NCBI GenBank assembly: GCA_038502055.1
Contig: JAXRKN010000036.1
Coordinates: 1,984,001 to 2,048,000, forward strand
Reading direction: 5' to 3'
DNA length: 64,000 nucleotides
From: Tanytarsus gracilentus
Lineage: Eukaryota > Arthropoda > Insecta > Diptera > Chironomidae
Every line of letters begins with the position of its first letter. Position 1 is the first letter of the stretch. Both the position numbers and the translations under genes were made by a program. Shown one piece after another: positions 1-12,706 of the stretch. The notes below the pieces were generated by a model. That model saw nothing but the letters and a program-made list of their open reading frames with translations, was not told the DNA's origin and did not search any database.

Positions 1-3000
1 AACTTTTTAATTTATTGTGTGTTCACAAATAATATTGTTCACATATCACAGGTCCATTTCGCAACATTTTCCTAGATCCGAAAAAAGATTTTTTCAATTT
101 CAATTCTCAATTTCGAAGTTGAGTAAGCGAAAAAGGATAAGTTGGTGAAATTGATAAAGTTGAATTGACGTCGAGAAATTGATGCTTCGGATTGTGTTCT
201 ATAAATAAAACAACGTTTCGTTTCATTAGAAAATTGCGAGAATAATTTCGCTGTCGAACAATGTCATTCGTTCACTCAATCATACAAAGACATGACGCCC
301 CGACTTTCATAAAAAATTCATCCACCGAAATGACCAATAACATCTTTATGAGTTTCTCCAATTGTGCGGCAACAAAAAATTATCGGCAATAATGACAAGT
401 CAGCCGGAAAAGTTTGTGAGTATAAATTTTATAAGGCGAGTTTTGAGTGAGTTTTTGGAGAACATTTGAAGAAAAAAATTTTTTTTCGGGAATTAAATTT
501 TAAAAGGGATTTATTGAGTTTTTAAATTTAAAATTTTTTTTAAAAATTTCAAATCTTTTTTAAAGACAAATTTAACAATAAATTTGATACTTTAACAAAT
601 GTTTACAGAAATTTCCTGTCACTCAACCTTAATTTTAGTACAATTTGTTCATTCGGAAAATTTTCTGTAAATTCGAAAGTTAAATAAGATTTTATGTCAT
701 GTTCACAGAGCACATATTGAGCAATGATTAAGTCAATATCTAAAACGGAAGTCTCTGAGCGATGTCATGTAAACATATTGGACATCTTGAAGAGTGTGAG
801 AGAGAGAGAGCTTCTTGTATTTAACAAAACACAAACTTGTCTCTCCTTTCCATTTAATGTATCATTCTGTCACAAGGAACAAATCTTAAGGCATCGAGTT
901 CATCACGTAATAAGAATATTAATGTGCTCACATCAGGAATTCTTGTACTATGTTAGAAAATGACAAAGTTGCGCACACATTACATACTTAAGAATGATTC
1001 ATTGTTATGGAATCTATGCTGTGTTGACAGACGCGTCTTTTGCGGAGCTTAAATTAATGAGTAACTTGGGGGGTTTGGGCAGCTAATTTGACAGCATGAA
1101 AATTAATTATTTGGCATCGATAGAGATTACAAAAATAATATTGGTTTAGACATATTTTTTTAACCTCAAGCTGAGTTGATTTAGTTTAAAACTTTTAAGG
1201 TTCATTTATGGCAAATAGTTTGCGAAACTCTGTTTATGAAAAGCATAAAGTAAAGTTTTAAAAATGCTTGAGGCTTCCACAAAATTGTAATTTGCGTTCA
1301 TTTCAGATTTCTAAAGCTTCATAATTTATTTAAATAAGCTGTAGAAAAAAGTTTAAACGATTTTTGTATTTTATTCTAAAATTACGTTGAGAAAATCAAT
1401 GTTGAGCTCAACAAATGTTTGCTTTAGGAAAATCCATAAAAGCTTTTTAGAGCTATAAAAAATTCTCTTTAAACATTCAGCTAAAAAAAGAATTTTGAGC
1501 ATTTTATCCACAATTGACATTAAGTTCGTCTGTGAATTTTGAATAATCTATGAGGGGAGAGCAGTTTATCAATTAACATAAATTAAAAGATGATTACACG
1601 CTAATGCCATAAGTTTGCCACTAAAAAGCTCATTTTCTTCTTTTTCATCATCAATCGAGTCTTGTTCACTGGTTATGCACGATAAAAACTTTTAAAGTTT
1701 ATCTTTTCAACTTTAACTATCTTTTTTTGTTTGAAGCTTATTAAAAAACGAGCTCAAAGTTTTTCTGCTCTGTTTAACTTTTTCCCAACAAAAACTTTTT
1801 TTTAGAATAAAGAACTGTCGCAAAACAGTGAACATCATTGTTATAATGCATGAAGCTGTGAACTATTTCTTTGATCAACAATGCATGAAATGAGAAGAGA
1901 TGAGTGAAATATAATGAGACGCTCAACTTTTTCATCAAACACTTCTGTGAAATAATCTTCTTAATTCTTCCTCCACGAATTGCATATATTTTGAGTATAA
2001 AAGTTCCATTTTCAATTTAAATTTAATTTCATTCAATTATCTTTGAAGGATGTTCGAGCGTTGAAGTAAAGTGGCGTAAATTACGAAGCACTTCTTGTTT
2101 GAGAGAGTGAAAATCTATAAAAGCATCCACTTAGAGCGTGCTTCAGCGCTTCACCAATTTTCAACTAAAAAAAGTTTTTCTATCGCGTAATTTATTCACA
2201 TTTTCTCACCCTCTCACACCAACATACACTTCGCTTTTAACTTTCAATCATCTGTCGCATGTAATTTACCAACATCGCTGGCAGATTCAATGATTGAGAC
2301 ATTTATTCATGCGAAAATAACTTTTTTTCTTATTTACCTCATCATCACATAAATGCGTGGGTATGAAATTTATTTTTATCCTCTTCTCTCTTTTTTATTA
2401 TTGATTTATCATCACAATTTGCAATTTCTGATAAATCTCCAGGTTAATCCGAGAAAATTGCTCTTTTATATGCGCACACATGTAAATCATTCACTTATAT
2501 CCTTTTTCTTCTCTTTGCGAAGTTTCAAATTTCACGAGGATGTAAAAAAATTCACATCACATTTCCTCGCTTTTTCTTCTTTTCTCTCAGCACACTTTTT
2601 TATTATTCACACCGAGAACGAAAAAGGCAAAAAATAATGCAGGAAATGGAGAATTTTTCAATTTACATTTTTATTTGATTCTCTCTCAAAAAAATAATAT
2701 TTTTCGGTGTTTTATTTTCCGGCAAATAAATTCAATCAACTTTAACGTGGAATTGCCTCAAATTTATGCAGAGGCAAAATTACTTTCCATAATGAGGTGC
2801 AGAATTAATCCAATTTGCAACACTTTTGTGATTTTAATTTTTGCACTGAAAAATTAAGCAATTGTCACTACACCTCCGTTCACTTTGCGTGACCGTCTAC
2901 TTGTGGAAAGAAAGTTGTGAAGCGACTGGAAAAAGGAAAAGTTGGCGGATGTTGCAAGGAAATGTTTTACTCATTGTTGTACGCAACAATCGAAAACATT

Positions 3001-6000
3001 GTGGAATCACTGGAAGGATTTCCATGAAAAACGACGAAAGAAAAAGGTTGAAAATGGTTATCACAATTCATGCAACAGATTTTTGAGGATTTTCTTATAA
3101 AAAATTTCTTCTTCTTCTTATTCGCGCCATGGAATAAGGGATTTACTTTTTACACACGCCGACTCTTGCCAATAGGTGAAAATTTCTCCTTCCTCATCTT
3201 CCCCCAAAGCGAGAGCACACATATATATTCATGTACTCAATATCAAGAGGCATAACGATAAAGTTTTTGCCTCTTGTTGTTCTTATTTTTGTTATTTTCT
3301 TCACACTACACATGACGATGGTAATAAAGCCATAGCTTCGTTATAACGAGAAAGAGATGAAAACTTTTCAACATCCGATTGTCTTCCAAAAAATTATAAT
3401 TTTTCGTTCTAGCTCGAAGCCAAAAAAAATGTACAATAAAAAAAATTTTTATATGGAGCAGAAGAAAAGTTGTTTTGATTCCTCTGCGGTGATGCAATTT
3501 GCTCTCTACATCTGAAAATGAAAATAGTGGCGAACGTTTGCTTTCCACAATGTTTGCGAGAAGTGAAAAATATAGAAATTCATCCGAAAGTTTTAATTAG
3601 TACTTTTCATGGTCATATGACAAAATTGTGGGAAATGCATGTGGATTTAAGTGACATGGAAATGAGTTAACCTGCAATTAAAAGTTATAAATTTTAAAAG
3701 CTTATCAAGTTTAAAATTTTTGAGGGTTAACCCCCCTTTTTTTCGACACGTTTCTAATTTAGTTTGATTCAATTTTAAAGCAACAACTCTTAAATTTAAT
3801 TTATTTCCAACAAATTTTCATCATCAAATTAAGACATCTCATCTTAGTCATATTTCAAGTGTTAACCTTGGGGAGTAAAAAGTTCTTTCAACCGCCGAAT
3901 AGACATCAAAATATTCAAATTGTCTGTGATAAATCAACACTGGTGAAAAAATCTCTCGAGGGATTCACACTCTCAAAAAATTATCTTCGCTCCCCTCCGC
4001 TTCATTTTGATTGAATTAGCAAAAGTAATTTTTCGAGACAAACTGAAAAATCAACAAGAGTGAAAAATATAGGCTGGGGATTGCGACGGCTATGAAGCAT
4101 TTTGCATTTGAATTTTTTTACATTTATTCACATAATTTTTTTTATATTCGTGAATTATTTTTTCTTGAAGCTCGTGTAACTTTTTTTCCTCTCAACTTTG
4201 TCGTCATTTTTAAATTTAATTTATGTTCATTTGCCTCGAAGTGGAATGAAAAGTTGCTTGAACAACAAATAATGCCGTAACATCATCTTCAAATAAATAA
4301 AATGCGATGCGATGAAAGGAGAGCGAGAAAGAGGGTAAAAAGAAATATAAACAAGAAATGGCAAAAGATAGCGAAAGGAAAAAGAAGAAATTACGCCATT
4401 ATGGTGAGCATTCCATAAAGCAAACAAATGACTTGATATGAATAATTTCATTTAATGATGTAAAAATAATGAACCACAATTACATAGCGTTCGTTCTATT
4501 TATTTAAACTTTTTCATTTTTAAATTACCGCGAAATCATTGTCGAGTATTTTATCAATCATCAATGCATGCGATACTGATTTCATATTTATACCCTTATG
4601 AGTGACAAAGTATTTCGATAAAATTAAATGGTTCACAAATATTTGCGGAATTTAAAACTTTCATTAAGAATTTTTTTGTCATTATTTAAATTTAATTTAT
4701 ATGTTAATTTTTTTCATTATTTAAATTTAACTTATTCGTTAAATTTTTAAAAATCTTTGTTTTGAATAAAATTTATTTAAAACTAAATTCTTTTCAACAT
4801 GAGTCACAAAGCTCATAAAAAATGAATCAAAATGTCGTTAAAGCTTTTTTAAAAGCTCATGAACAACAAAATTTGGAAATTTTGTTTTCACTTCAGCTCA
4901 CTTACTTTATTGCGCTTCTTACATAGTAAACAAAGCTGAAAGCAGGGAATATCGAACATTGTGGCTTTATTGCACGCTCATAAATCTTTAGTTCTTCGAT
5001 ACATAAACATCCCACTCCTCTCGTCACCGTAATCTACTCTCGATATGTTGAAAGTCTGTCTGCTTCATGTGAGAGATTTTGAATAAAAAAAGTGGATTTG
5101 CGACACTCAAAATAAAATGTTTTTTCAATCGAAATCGAAGCTTTCTTCAATTTTTTATGAAAAGATAATTTTAGAAGTTGAATAAAACTTTAAGTTGAAA
5201 GCTTTTCAAAATTATAAAAATTTTCTTTAATCAACTTAAAAAAGTATTTAATTTTTAAGTAATAAATTCTCATTTTTATAGCAACTTTATTTCGATGTCG
5301 TCGAGAGTACAAAATTGCTATTGCAATGACGGTATCAATGGACAATTTATTTTTCCCTCGTTTCCCAATTGTGCCAGCAAGCATGATGACGATGACACAT
5401 GTGCTACATACCCACCACATACACCCATCGAATATCGTCATTTGGGACGTTTTTTTGCAGCAGTGCATGAGAATTTGAGTAAAAAAATTTATGTCTTTCA
5501 GCATTTGCAAAAGAAAGCAAATTGGGTCGAGTGGAAAGCATTGAAGCGGTAACAATTCATCGATACATCATCATTGAATGAGAGTTTGCTTTATCAACCA
5601 GCATCTCGTCGTGCATGCATGTAAATTGAAATCTATATCTAATTCAGAATTTGTTTGCAATTTCAGCACGATAAAATTAATCACATTTTGTGAGGAGTTT
5701 GAAAATCTAAATTTCAATGCTTTATGGATCTTTGAACTCGACACTTCTTTGTCTCATCACTCTTCACGTCAGCAAGCGTGCAACGATACTTATGCAGACA
5801 TGTTTGTGTATATCGAGCACTTTATCGTTGCCACACCTTTTGATATCACACATAATGCGGGACTCAAGTCTCTTTAAATAGATGCAGTCTCATTTATAAA
5901 CTTTGCTTTTGTCATTTGACAACGTTTGAAGTGTCAATGACGCCACTTTATAATTATTTAAAGCTTTCAGAAATTTAAGTTTAAAATTAATAAAAAAAAT

Positions 6001-7459
6001 ATCTTTAAAGCTTTTAAGGAGATTATCGCTAGGGAATTTGCCGCTTCATCGAGTTGTTAATGAGCGCACGTGGCAGGAAAAAATTTAAGCTTCTTTTGAA
6101 GTCTCGTCGCTCAAATTGAATTTTCGCAAAAAAACACGAACAAATTGGGTTTTGAGGTGTATGAAAAGAAAAATAATTTCAACCTTGAACAAGTTCTGGT
6201 CCTTTCGCCGATTGAGTGGCACTTCAGTGAGATCTCTTAATAAGTTTCCCACATCAACAATCAAATCGTCTTTTATGGTCAAAGTCCATAAACATTGCAT
6301 CTGAGTTTGAAGTTTGAGTCCCATAAGTAGCATTTAACAAATTGAGTCAAATTCGTCATGACAAAAAAATCTTATTACGTTTTCTTTTTGTCATTAGTAA
6401 ATTCCCATGATAAATTTATTTTTTTTCATACACAACTTTATTATTGAATATCCATGGAAAAATGAAATAAATTTTTAATTTTTTAAGATTTCTTCCCACG
6501 CAATAACTGTGTCAGTATTTTTCCTGCATGATTTCTCTCAGATTTTGTTAAATTTTTTTCTCAGAATTTTCCTCCCACACAATCACTGCCTAGCTACTTT
6601 TTCATGCACGAATGCTATCCGTTATTATTAAACGTCAATACAAGACACATTCGCTTATTGATGATGAAAGCTCTCGTTTGCAATTGAAATGAAAATAGAT
6701 TTAATTCGATTTGAGCGTGAGAGATGAATATAAATTGAGACTATTTATTGCCAAGGTATTTTTGATTTTCGCATTCCAAAGAAATCAAATTTTGAGTTCA
6801 AAGACTTTATGATAAGAGAACTGAAATAAAAAACGTTAAAAAAACTTTTAAAAGTCATCAAATTAATTTCTTAAAAACTAACGGGTTTTTCACATTTAAA
6901 TTTTAAGAGAGAAAATTAAAGAAAATGAGATTGAGCGTCAAGGAGAAATTATTCAGATTCAAGGATTTTTTACAAAGTGTTAAAAACATTTCCAATGAAA
7001 GGATTAAAATAGAACTCTAAGAAAATTATGTTGCCTTTGAAAGTTACACAAATAAGTTTTAATGAAACACTAGAAATAAAATTGTTAACATCAAGATTAA
7101 AAAGTTCAATGATATTAAGGCAACCCAAAATCTTATACCTCAGTTAACAATCAAGCTTTATTAAAATGGAGCCGAAATGTCTGCAAGTTTTTCTTCATGA
7201 AAATTACTTTCCGAAGCAAGAATAATGGTCACATCAAGGACAGTTGATTAATGTCCAGAATGTCAAACATATGATAAAATTACAATAAATAAAGAATACT
7301 AATGGGCTTGCTAAATTACCGCCCCACCGCATCGAGAGGAAAAAACAAGAGAAAAGTTTTCGACATTTTACGTGATGTTTGTTTTCATGCTCGATTCTCA
7401 ATGTCTTCTTTATCAACAACCAACCACAAAAATTCAGAATGGTTTTTCATGGCTCATGT

Positions 7460-7493
<34 letters not shown>

Positions 7494-8658
7494 AAGCTCA
7501 TGAGAATGAGTAAAATTTTGTCTCAATGCAAATAAAATCACATGTTCAGAATAAATTGAAATTGACAGAAATTTGATACACTTTATCGTCATGTGTGTGC
7601 CATCTGAAATTGGAGAGAGACATTTTTTCTCAACATGCACAACATTTACATGTGACATTGTCACACATATCAATATATTGAATATTCTGAGAGGACATTT
7701 AATGCGTTGTGAGGTTAATTTAATTGAAAACTGTGTTACTGACAAATTTTTGATTGCACATTTGAGTTTGAATAATTTTGGAATTTGTATTGAGATGAAA
7801 ATATTTTGTTCCAATCACAAATGGCTCTAAGAGTTTTTTTTGTTATGCCTGTTCATGACTGTTCAAGCATGGCCTTCAGGGTCGATATGTTTTCTCGAGA
7901 ATTTTGATAAAAAAAATATTTTTCTCTTTGAAAAATTAAACTTTGAAAAATATTTAAAAATTTCCTTAATTACAGATTTTCATTCTTTAAAAAAAATTAA
8001 ATTTTAGCAAATTTTTCGCTTTACGTTCAAAAAATAATTGAAAAAATATTCAAGCAGCTTTTATCGCATTTCTAAACAATATTCATCGTGAATAATTTCA
8101 ACATATTTTTAAGGTAAAGTGAAAAAATTCCCGCATATTTTCTCAACAGAAATTGAATCGTGCACCCCAGTGAAATTAAGAGAACAAATAAAACCCACGA
8201 GACATGGCGGAGTGTGATAAAAAGAACATCTCACAATTCGTGTTTTATTCATTTCACATTGGAAACACAATAAACATATGCTGGTGAAAGTCAGCAATGA
8301 ATGAAGCGAAAAACGGAAGAGGAAAATGTGGCAGAGATGTCGATGAGTGAACTCAAAAAAGGGGAGCTTTAAAAATACATAAGAATGAAAAACGATAGCG
8401 AGCGAAGAAAATTTTTCCCACGCCTTAATTAAATTTTAAAATATTTGTGGAGGCTCAAATTACATTTTCACGCTGGATACATGTCGAAACAATTAATTAA
8501 GGATTTTAATAACTGTGTAAATTCTTTCCTGATACTCTCAGCAGGTGTTTGCTGAATAAAAATTATTGAATTACTGTATTTGAGTTACGTGATATTTTTC
8601 ATTTTTTCATACCTTTTAAGGATATGCAAATAAATTAAAAGAATAATTAATTTTAGTC
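1..8658. other. AT-rich non-coding stretch, no supported gene
   Basis: I see no gene here. Open frames are short (under about 126 codons), overlap on both strands, are rich in Phe/Lys/Ile/Asn as expected of random AT-rich DNA, and show no recognisable domain. The stretch holds A/T tracts, short purine- or pyrimidine-rich runs and one TC microsatellite near 7.47 kb. It could be intergenic DNA or intron of a gene whose exons lie outside the window; the sequence does not decide this. Confidence 0.6.
7463..7490. repeat. (TC)14 microsatellite
   Basis: An uninterrupted run of 14 TC dinucleotides. It lies inside short open frames on both strands, which explains their Ser-Leu or Arg-Glu repeats; those frames are not genes. 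Confidence 0.95.
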
Positions 8659-8664
8659 TTTATT
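8659..8664 (-). terminator. Poly(A) signal of the CLIP protease gene
   Basis: The + strand reads TTTATT, which is AATAAA on the minus strand. It lies about 58 bases beyond the stop codon of the protease gene, a normal distance for a short 3' UTR. Confidence 0.5.
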
Positions 8665-8721
8665 AAATTTAAAAAAATAAATTTGCTTAAGTGTCTAAGA
8701 AATCTCACATTTTTTGATGAA

Positions 8722-11622
8722 TTACCACGAGCTACTCGATTCACCTTCCATATTATCGAGTATCCATTCCATAAAGTGCTTTACATCCGAATAAATGCCC
8801 GGATAATCTGACGCACCTCTGCCGCATTCACTATGTCCAGCGGCAACAATTCCAAGTTGAACAATCCTCAAAATGCCGTCACTGCTCACAACCACATTCA
8901 TTGCGGGTCCCCCGGAGTCACCTAAACAAAAATGAATAGAGAATTAATAAAAGGGTTCCATAACACTAAATTGAAGGCTAATTTGTCAAACCTTTACAGC
9001 TATCAATGACGCCTTCGCCTCCATAACATTCATGTCCCTCAGAAAGAGTAATCAGTGAACGGTGAAATGATTGACAAGTTTCTTTTTTAACCTTTGGCAC
9101 AAAGATCTTCAACATTACGTCTGACTCTCTTCCATGTTCGGTTAGACCAAAACCTGTCACAATATATTTATGCTCGAAAGGTCCTTGCATTGCTGAATTG
9201 ATGGGTAGACAAATTGGAACAATACCTGTCGAATAAAGAAAGAGATGTTGTTACGACTATTTGTGATGACTGGATAAAGTTTTAAATTGGTTACATTTTT
9301 TCGAGATTATTTTCAAAAATAAGAGTGTCAATCATAGCACAACTCACCTTGAGTCATGTCGGGTTCTCGTGCAAGTTTAACTAGTCCAATATCATTCGCA
9401 TAGAGTGGATTATTGTACTTTTCATGTGGAATTAGTTTTTCTATCTGAATATCTTGAACTGGTGGATTACAATCGTCTGCATCGGTATCGCAATCGGGAT
9501 TTGTTCGCAAATCATATTCGCCTAATCTGACTGCAGTAACTCTATATCCATGAGGTAGATTTGAAATGCAATGGGCACAAGTTAACACATAGCGAGCTGA
9601 GATTAATGTACTTCCACATGTAAATTTCTCGATTCGTCCATAGCGATATTTAATCAGACCATACCATGGGAATTCTTTGAAGTTGGCTTTCTCTCCACCA
9701 ATAATGCGTGTCGATGTCGTTTGTCGTCCACATCTTTGCAGATCGAGCAGTTTCGCTCCTCTCCTAAATCGGTATTTTTCATCGATTTCAATCGACGACG
9801 CTTTTGGCTTAGATTGATTGATATATTTGAGAGGACAACAAATGCCATCGGACTCTTCATAATCCTCAGCGTCGTTAATGCATTTCATTTGTTCGAGAGT
9901 CGCTTCTTGTTCACGTGAAAGTGGACGTGGAGCTTCATGAAAAATCGTACAATCCTCTTCACTTACGCATCGTCCTTTCGAGTTTGAATTTGTCAATGGA
10001 CAATCTCTAAATTCATCGGATAGATAGGATGTCGGTTCTGTCGTTGTCAATGGTGTGATATCACCGATGACATTTCGAATCCATCCTAAATGATGCTCCA
10101 CGTCACTGAACACATAAGAGCGACTCTCGTCGAGTGACTGTTCCCTTCGAATTGCTGTCGATGTGAATGCCTTTAATGTATACTGTCGGTTGTTATTCGA
10201 TTGTAAAACGACGGCGCCAATGAACGGCGAGTACTCAGTTTCATTAGTTTGGATATTTGCACAAAATTGACCCGCTGTCAGAGCGGTAAATTGTTGAGTG
10301 AGAAATGTGCTGCAGTTATTGTCATTAATGAATTCAATCTTGTCGTATTTATGCGAGCTTCTGGCGTTTTTCATGATGGCTAAAGTTGATTTCGGAGCAT
10401 TTGTCGTTGACATCTCCAAACAAATTGCATTATTAATTCTTCCGCTATCTGCCGAGTCTGGATCTAGCTCAATTATGGCAATGTCATTAGCAAACTTCGG
10501 CTGATTATAGTTCGCATGTATGAAAATTCTCGAAACTTTGTATTCATGATTATGGAGACCAACATGTGCACTGTAAAAAATATTTTTTAGATAAATGAGG
10601 AGCTGATAGTGAAGTTGAGGACAATAAGCTCGTATTTCCATTGAAATTTTTGAAATCTGAGATTTTTTAATCTAACGCATGACATTTAACTTGAAAATTT
10701 AATACAATTTTAAGAGATGACCAAACGCTCGAAAAAACTCAAAATATTCTAAAGTGGAATTTCATTGAGCAGATGACACGGCAAAAAAAGTGAATGGAAA
10801 AAGCAATTATAGCATCATCACTCAGTGCTCTCGACATCTGTTAACTTACATTGATACGTTGGCAGGTAGAGATGCGACACAATGTGCTGGCACTGTAACA
10901 TGCTTCAACGATATTAACGTTCCGAGGCATCTCGACTCGAGCTGCACTCGCCCGAAAGTGTCACGATTGAACCAGAGTTCAGCGATCCACTTCAATGGTG
11001 TCTCGCTGTCAGCCAATTCTCCACAACTCCTCGTATCGATTGAACTCTTTTCGGTTGTAAATTCTACATGGTGTCGTGCGACTGCATTGACTGGCTCATC
11101 TCCAAAATCTATGGAATTTAAACTGCAACAAACATCATGACTGTTTGATCGAATTCCGCATTGACTCTCCCGCAAGAACTGGGCAACGACGGGATTCGTA
11201 CGGTGGTCATTGTTAATTAAAGCTGTCATTATAGAAACACAAAAATTTACACGAACGCACATGCCGGCCGAGTTGTCTGGCGTTATGCAGTCAGGTTCAA
11301 TTGCATTTCCTACAAAAGTGTGAGAATTTTAGTAAATTATCTAAGCACGAAAATTGCGCATTTAAATTTATGACATCAAATAAATGCATTATCGAAAATT
11401 GCTCAGAGGGAGTCAGACAATGAGAACAAAAACTTGTTTTTTATGTAAACACACACGCAGGTAAGAATTTCAAGTTTAGCTTTAACAAAAATTCCAATTA
11501 CTCATCGCGACACTTCTTATCTCAAATACCTAACTCAAATATTTTGCTGGGAATTTACCTTCCACTTGACCACATATGCTGATAGCGAGCGAGAATAATA
11601 ATAACTTGACATTTGACATCAT
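8722..11622 (-). CDS. CLIP-pseudoprotease-CLIP-serine protease, 726 aa, secreted
   Basis: Five exons on the minus strand: 11622-11559, 11309-10850, 10570-9348, 9225-8992 and 8921-8722. All junctions are GT-AG and the total is 2181 nt. Residues 1 to about 20 form a signal peptide. The first CLIP domain has Cys 29, 39, 45, 72, 82 and 83. The first protease-like domain (about 117-345) keeps His164 (PAHC) and Asp204 but has no GDSGGP, which is replaced near 289-295, and has no R-IVGG activation site, so it should be inactive. The second CLIP domain has Cys 365, 376, 382, 405, 419 and 420. The final trypsin domain has a predicted activation cut after Arg463 (before IIGG), His508, Asp568 and Ser663 in GDSGGP. 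Asp657, six residues before the serine, predicts cleavage after Arg or Lys. The usual SWG before the pocket is AAG here. CLIP proteases act in haemolymph cascades (Toll, melanization, patterning); which cascade this one serves is not shown by the sequence. Confidence 0.93.
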
Positions 11623-12480
11623 GATTGACTATCTCAAAATTTTACATTCGCGGAATTCCGTTCGATGACACCAAAAATTTTTCAGATAACAAATAATAAA
11701 TATGCCATGCGGGAATATTTTCAATAATTAATTTCACTATTATTATAATTGTTCACAACTCTATTCTTTAAGAGAGTGACTGCATATAATACAAAAATTT
11801 TTTTAAAATGCAAACGTCAACGATGATTCTTTCAGAATAACTGAATGCTAGTTACTCTCATAAAATACTAAAAAGTTTTAAAGCAAAAATAAAAATCTCA
11901 CGCGTTCAAGAATCTGTGAATAATACATGCACGCTATTTTGAGTAAATGAGAGAACGAGTGAGAGAAGTTGAGTGAGGAAGTGGGAAATACCGGTTGTTA
12001 ATATTTACACTTGAAATGAGAGGCAACGAACAAAGTTCCGAGAAGAATAATACAAAAATTTACGCTCATGAAAAAGCTCATAATTTTAATTAATTAATTA
12101 ATTAATTAAAACAAATTGTTTGGATAGAAAGGTTGAGAAATTTGCTGCAGTATAATGTTTTTTTTTTAAAATAAAGAGAAAAATTAAACAAATCAAAATT
12201 TATTTTAATGATTTAATTATAAAACGGGTGCAATGCAATGTTTAAGAAACTTTCTGAGTGTTTAAGAAGAAATTAATCTTTAAAATTTCTGTAACGAATA
12301 AGTATAGTAAAAATGTTTTAATTAGCAAAAAGCTTTCGTAATTAATTTCCGTATCTAAAGCTAATTAACTGAAAATTTACATTGAGTGATAATTGAATTT
12401 TTTCTATCAATCTCACTAAAAATACGAAGAAACTATTTTCATTTGAATTTGAAAATTAATTAAAATTTAAGAAATTTGAT
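11623..12480. other. Upstream region of the CLIP protease; AT-rich
   Basis: This non-coding DNA should hold the promoter and 5' UTR of the minus-strand protease gene. I see no clear TATA box or initiator that I would defend. A (TTAA)n run lies near 12.09-12.11 kb. Otherwise there are A/T tracts only. Confidence 0.5.
11983..11992. promoter_or_regulatory. Kappa-B-like site upstream of the CLIP protease
   Basis: GGGAAATACC lies about 360 bases upstream of the protease start codon and matches the NF-kappa-B (Rel/Relish/Dorsal) consensus at 9 of 10 positions. Such sites are common near insect immune genes, but a single near-match in AT-rich DNA can be chance. Confidence 0.2.
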
Positions 12481-12706
12481 GATTTTTTGAATGAAAAGGA
12501 CGTCAAAGAGTTTTCACTTGAGATCAATTTATATGCACAATAATATGCACAATAATATGCATATTAATATGCATACTTTCTAGCATATTAATATGCATAT
12601 TATTGTGCATATTAATATGCATATTATTGTGCGGTGTCCAAGTCCCGCAACCGATTTTTTGAATGAAAAGGACGTCAAAGAGTTTTCACTTGAGATCAAT
12701 TTATAT
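12481..12706. repeat. 54-bp direct repeat flanking an AT palindrome
   Basis: Two identical 54-bp copies (12481-12534 and 12653-12706) flank a 118-bp segment. Positions 12535-12632 of that segment are an imperfect palindrome built from short units such as TGCATATTAATATGCAT and GCACAATAATATGC. It ends in a GC-richer tail near 12633-12652. The two copies being identical points to a recent duplication. The palindrome could be a small inserted element or the source of the rearrangement. Confidence 0.9.

Noticed and set aside
5190..5555. Overlapping open frames of 121 and 85 codons on opposite strands
   Set aside because: No domain, no splice context, random composition, and one frame shadows the other.
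7434..7814. A 126-codon minus-strand frame with an RERERE run
   Set aside because: The repeat is only the TC microsatellite read in reverse, and the rest has no recognisable content.
10790..11140. A 116-codon plus-strand frame
   Set aside because: It is the antisense shadow of the first CLIP and pseudoprotease exon, where the real gene has six ordered cysteines and matching splice sites.
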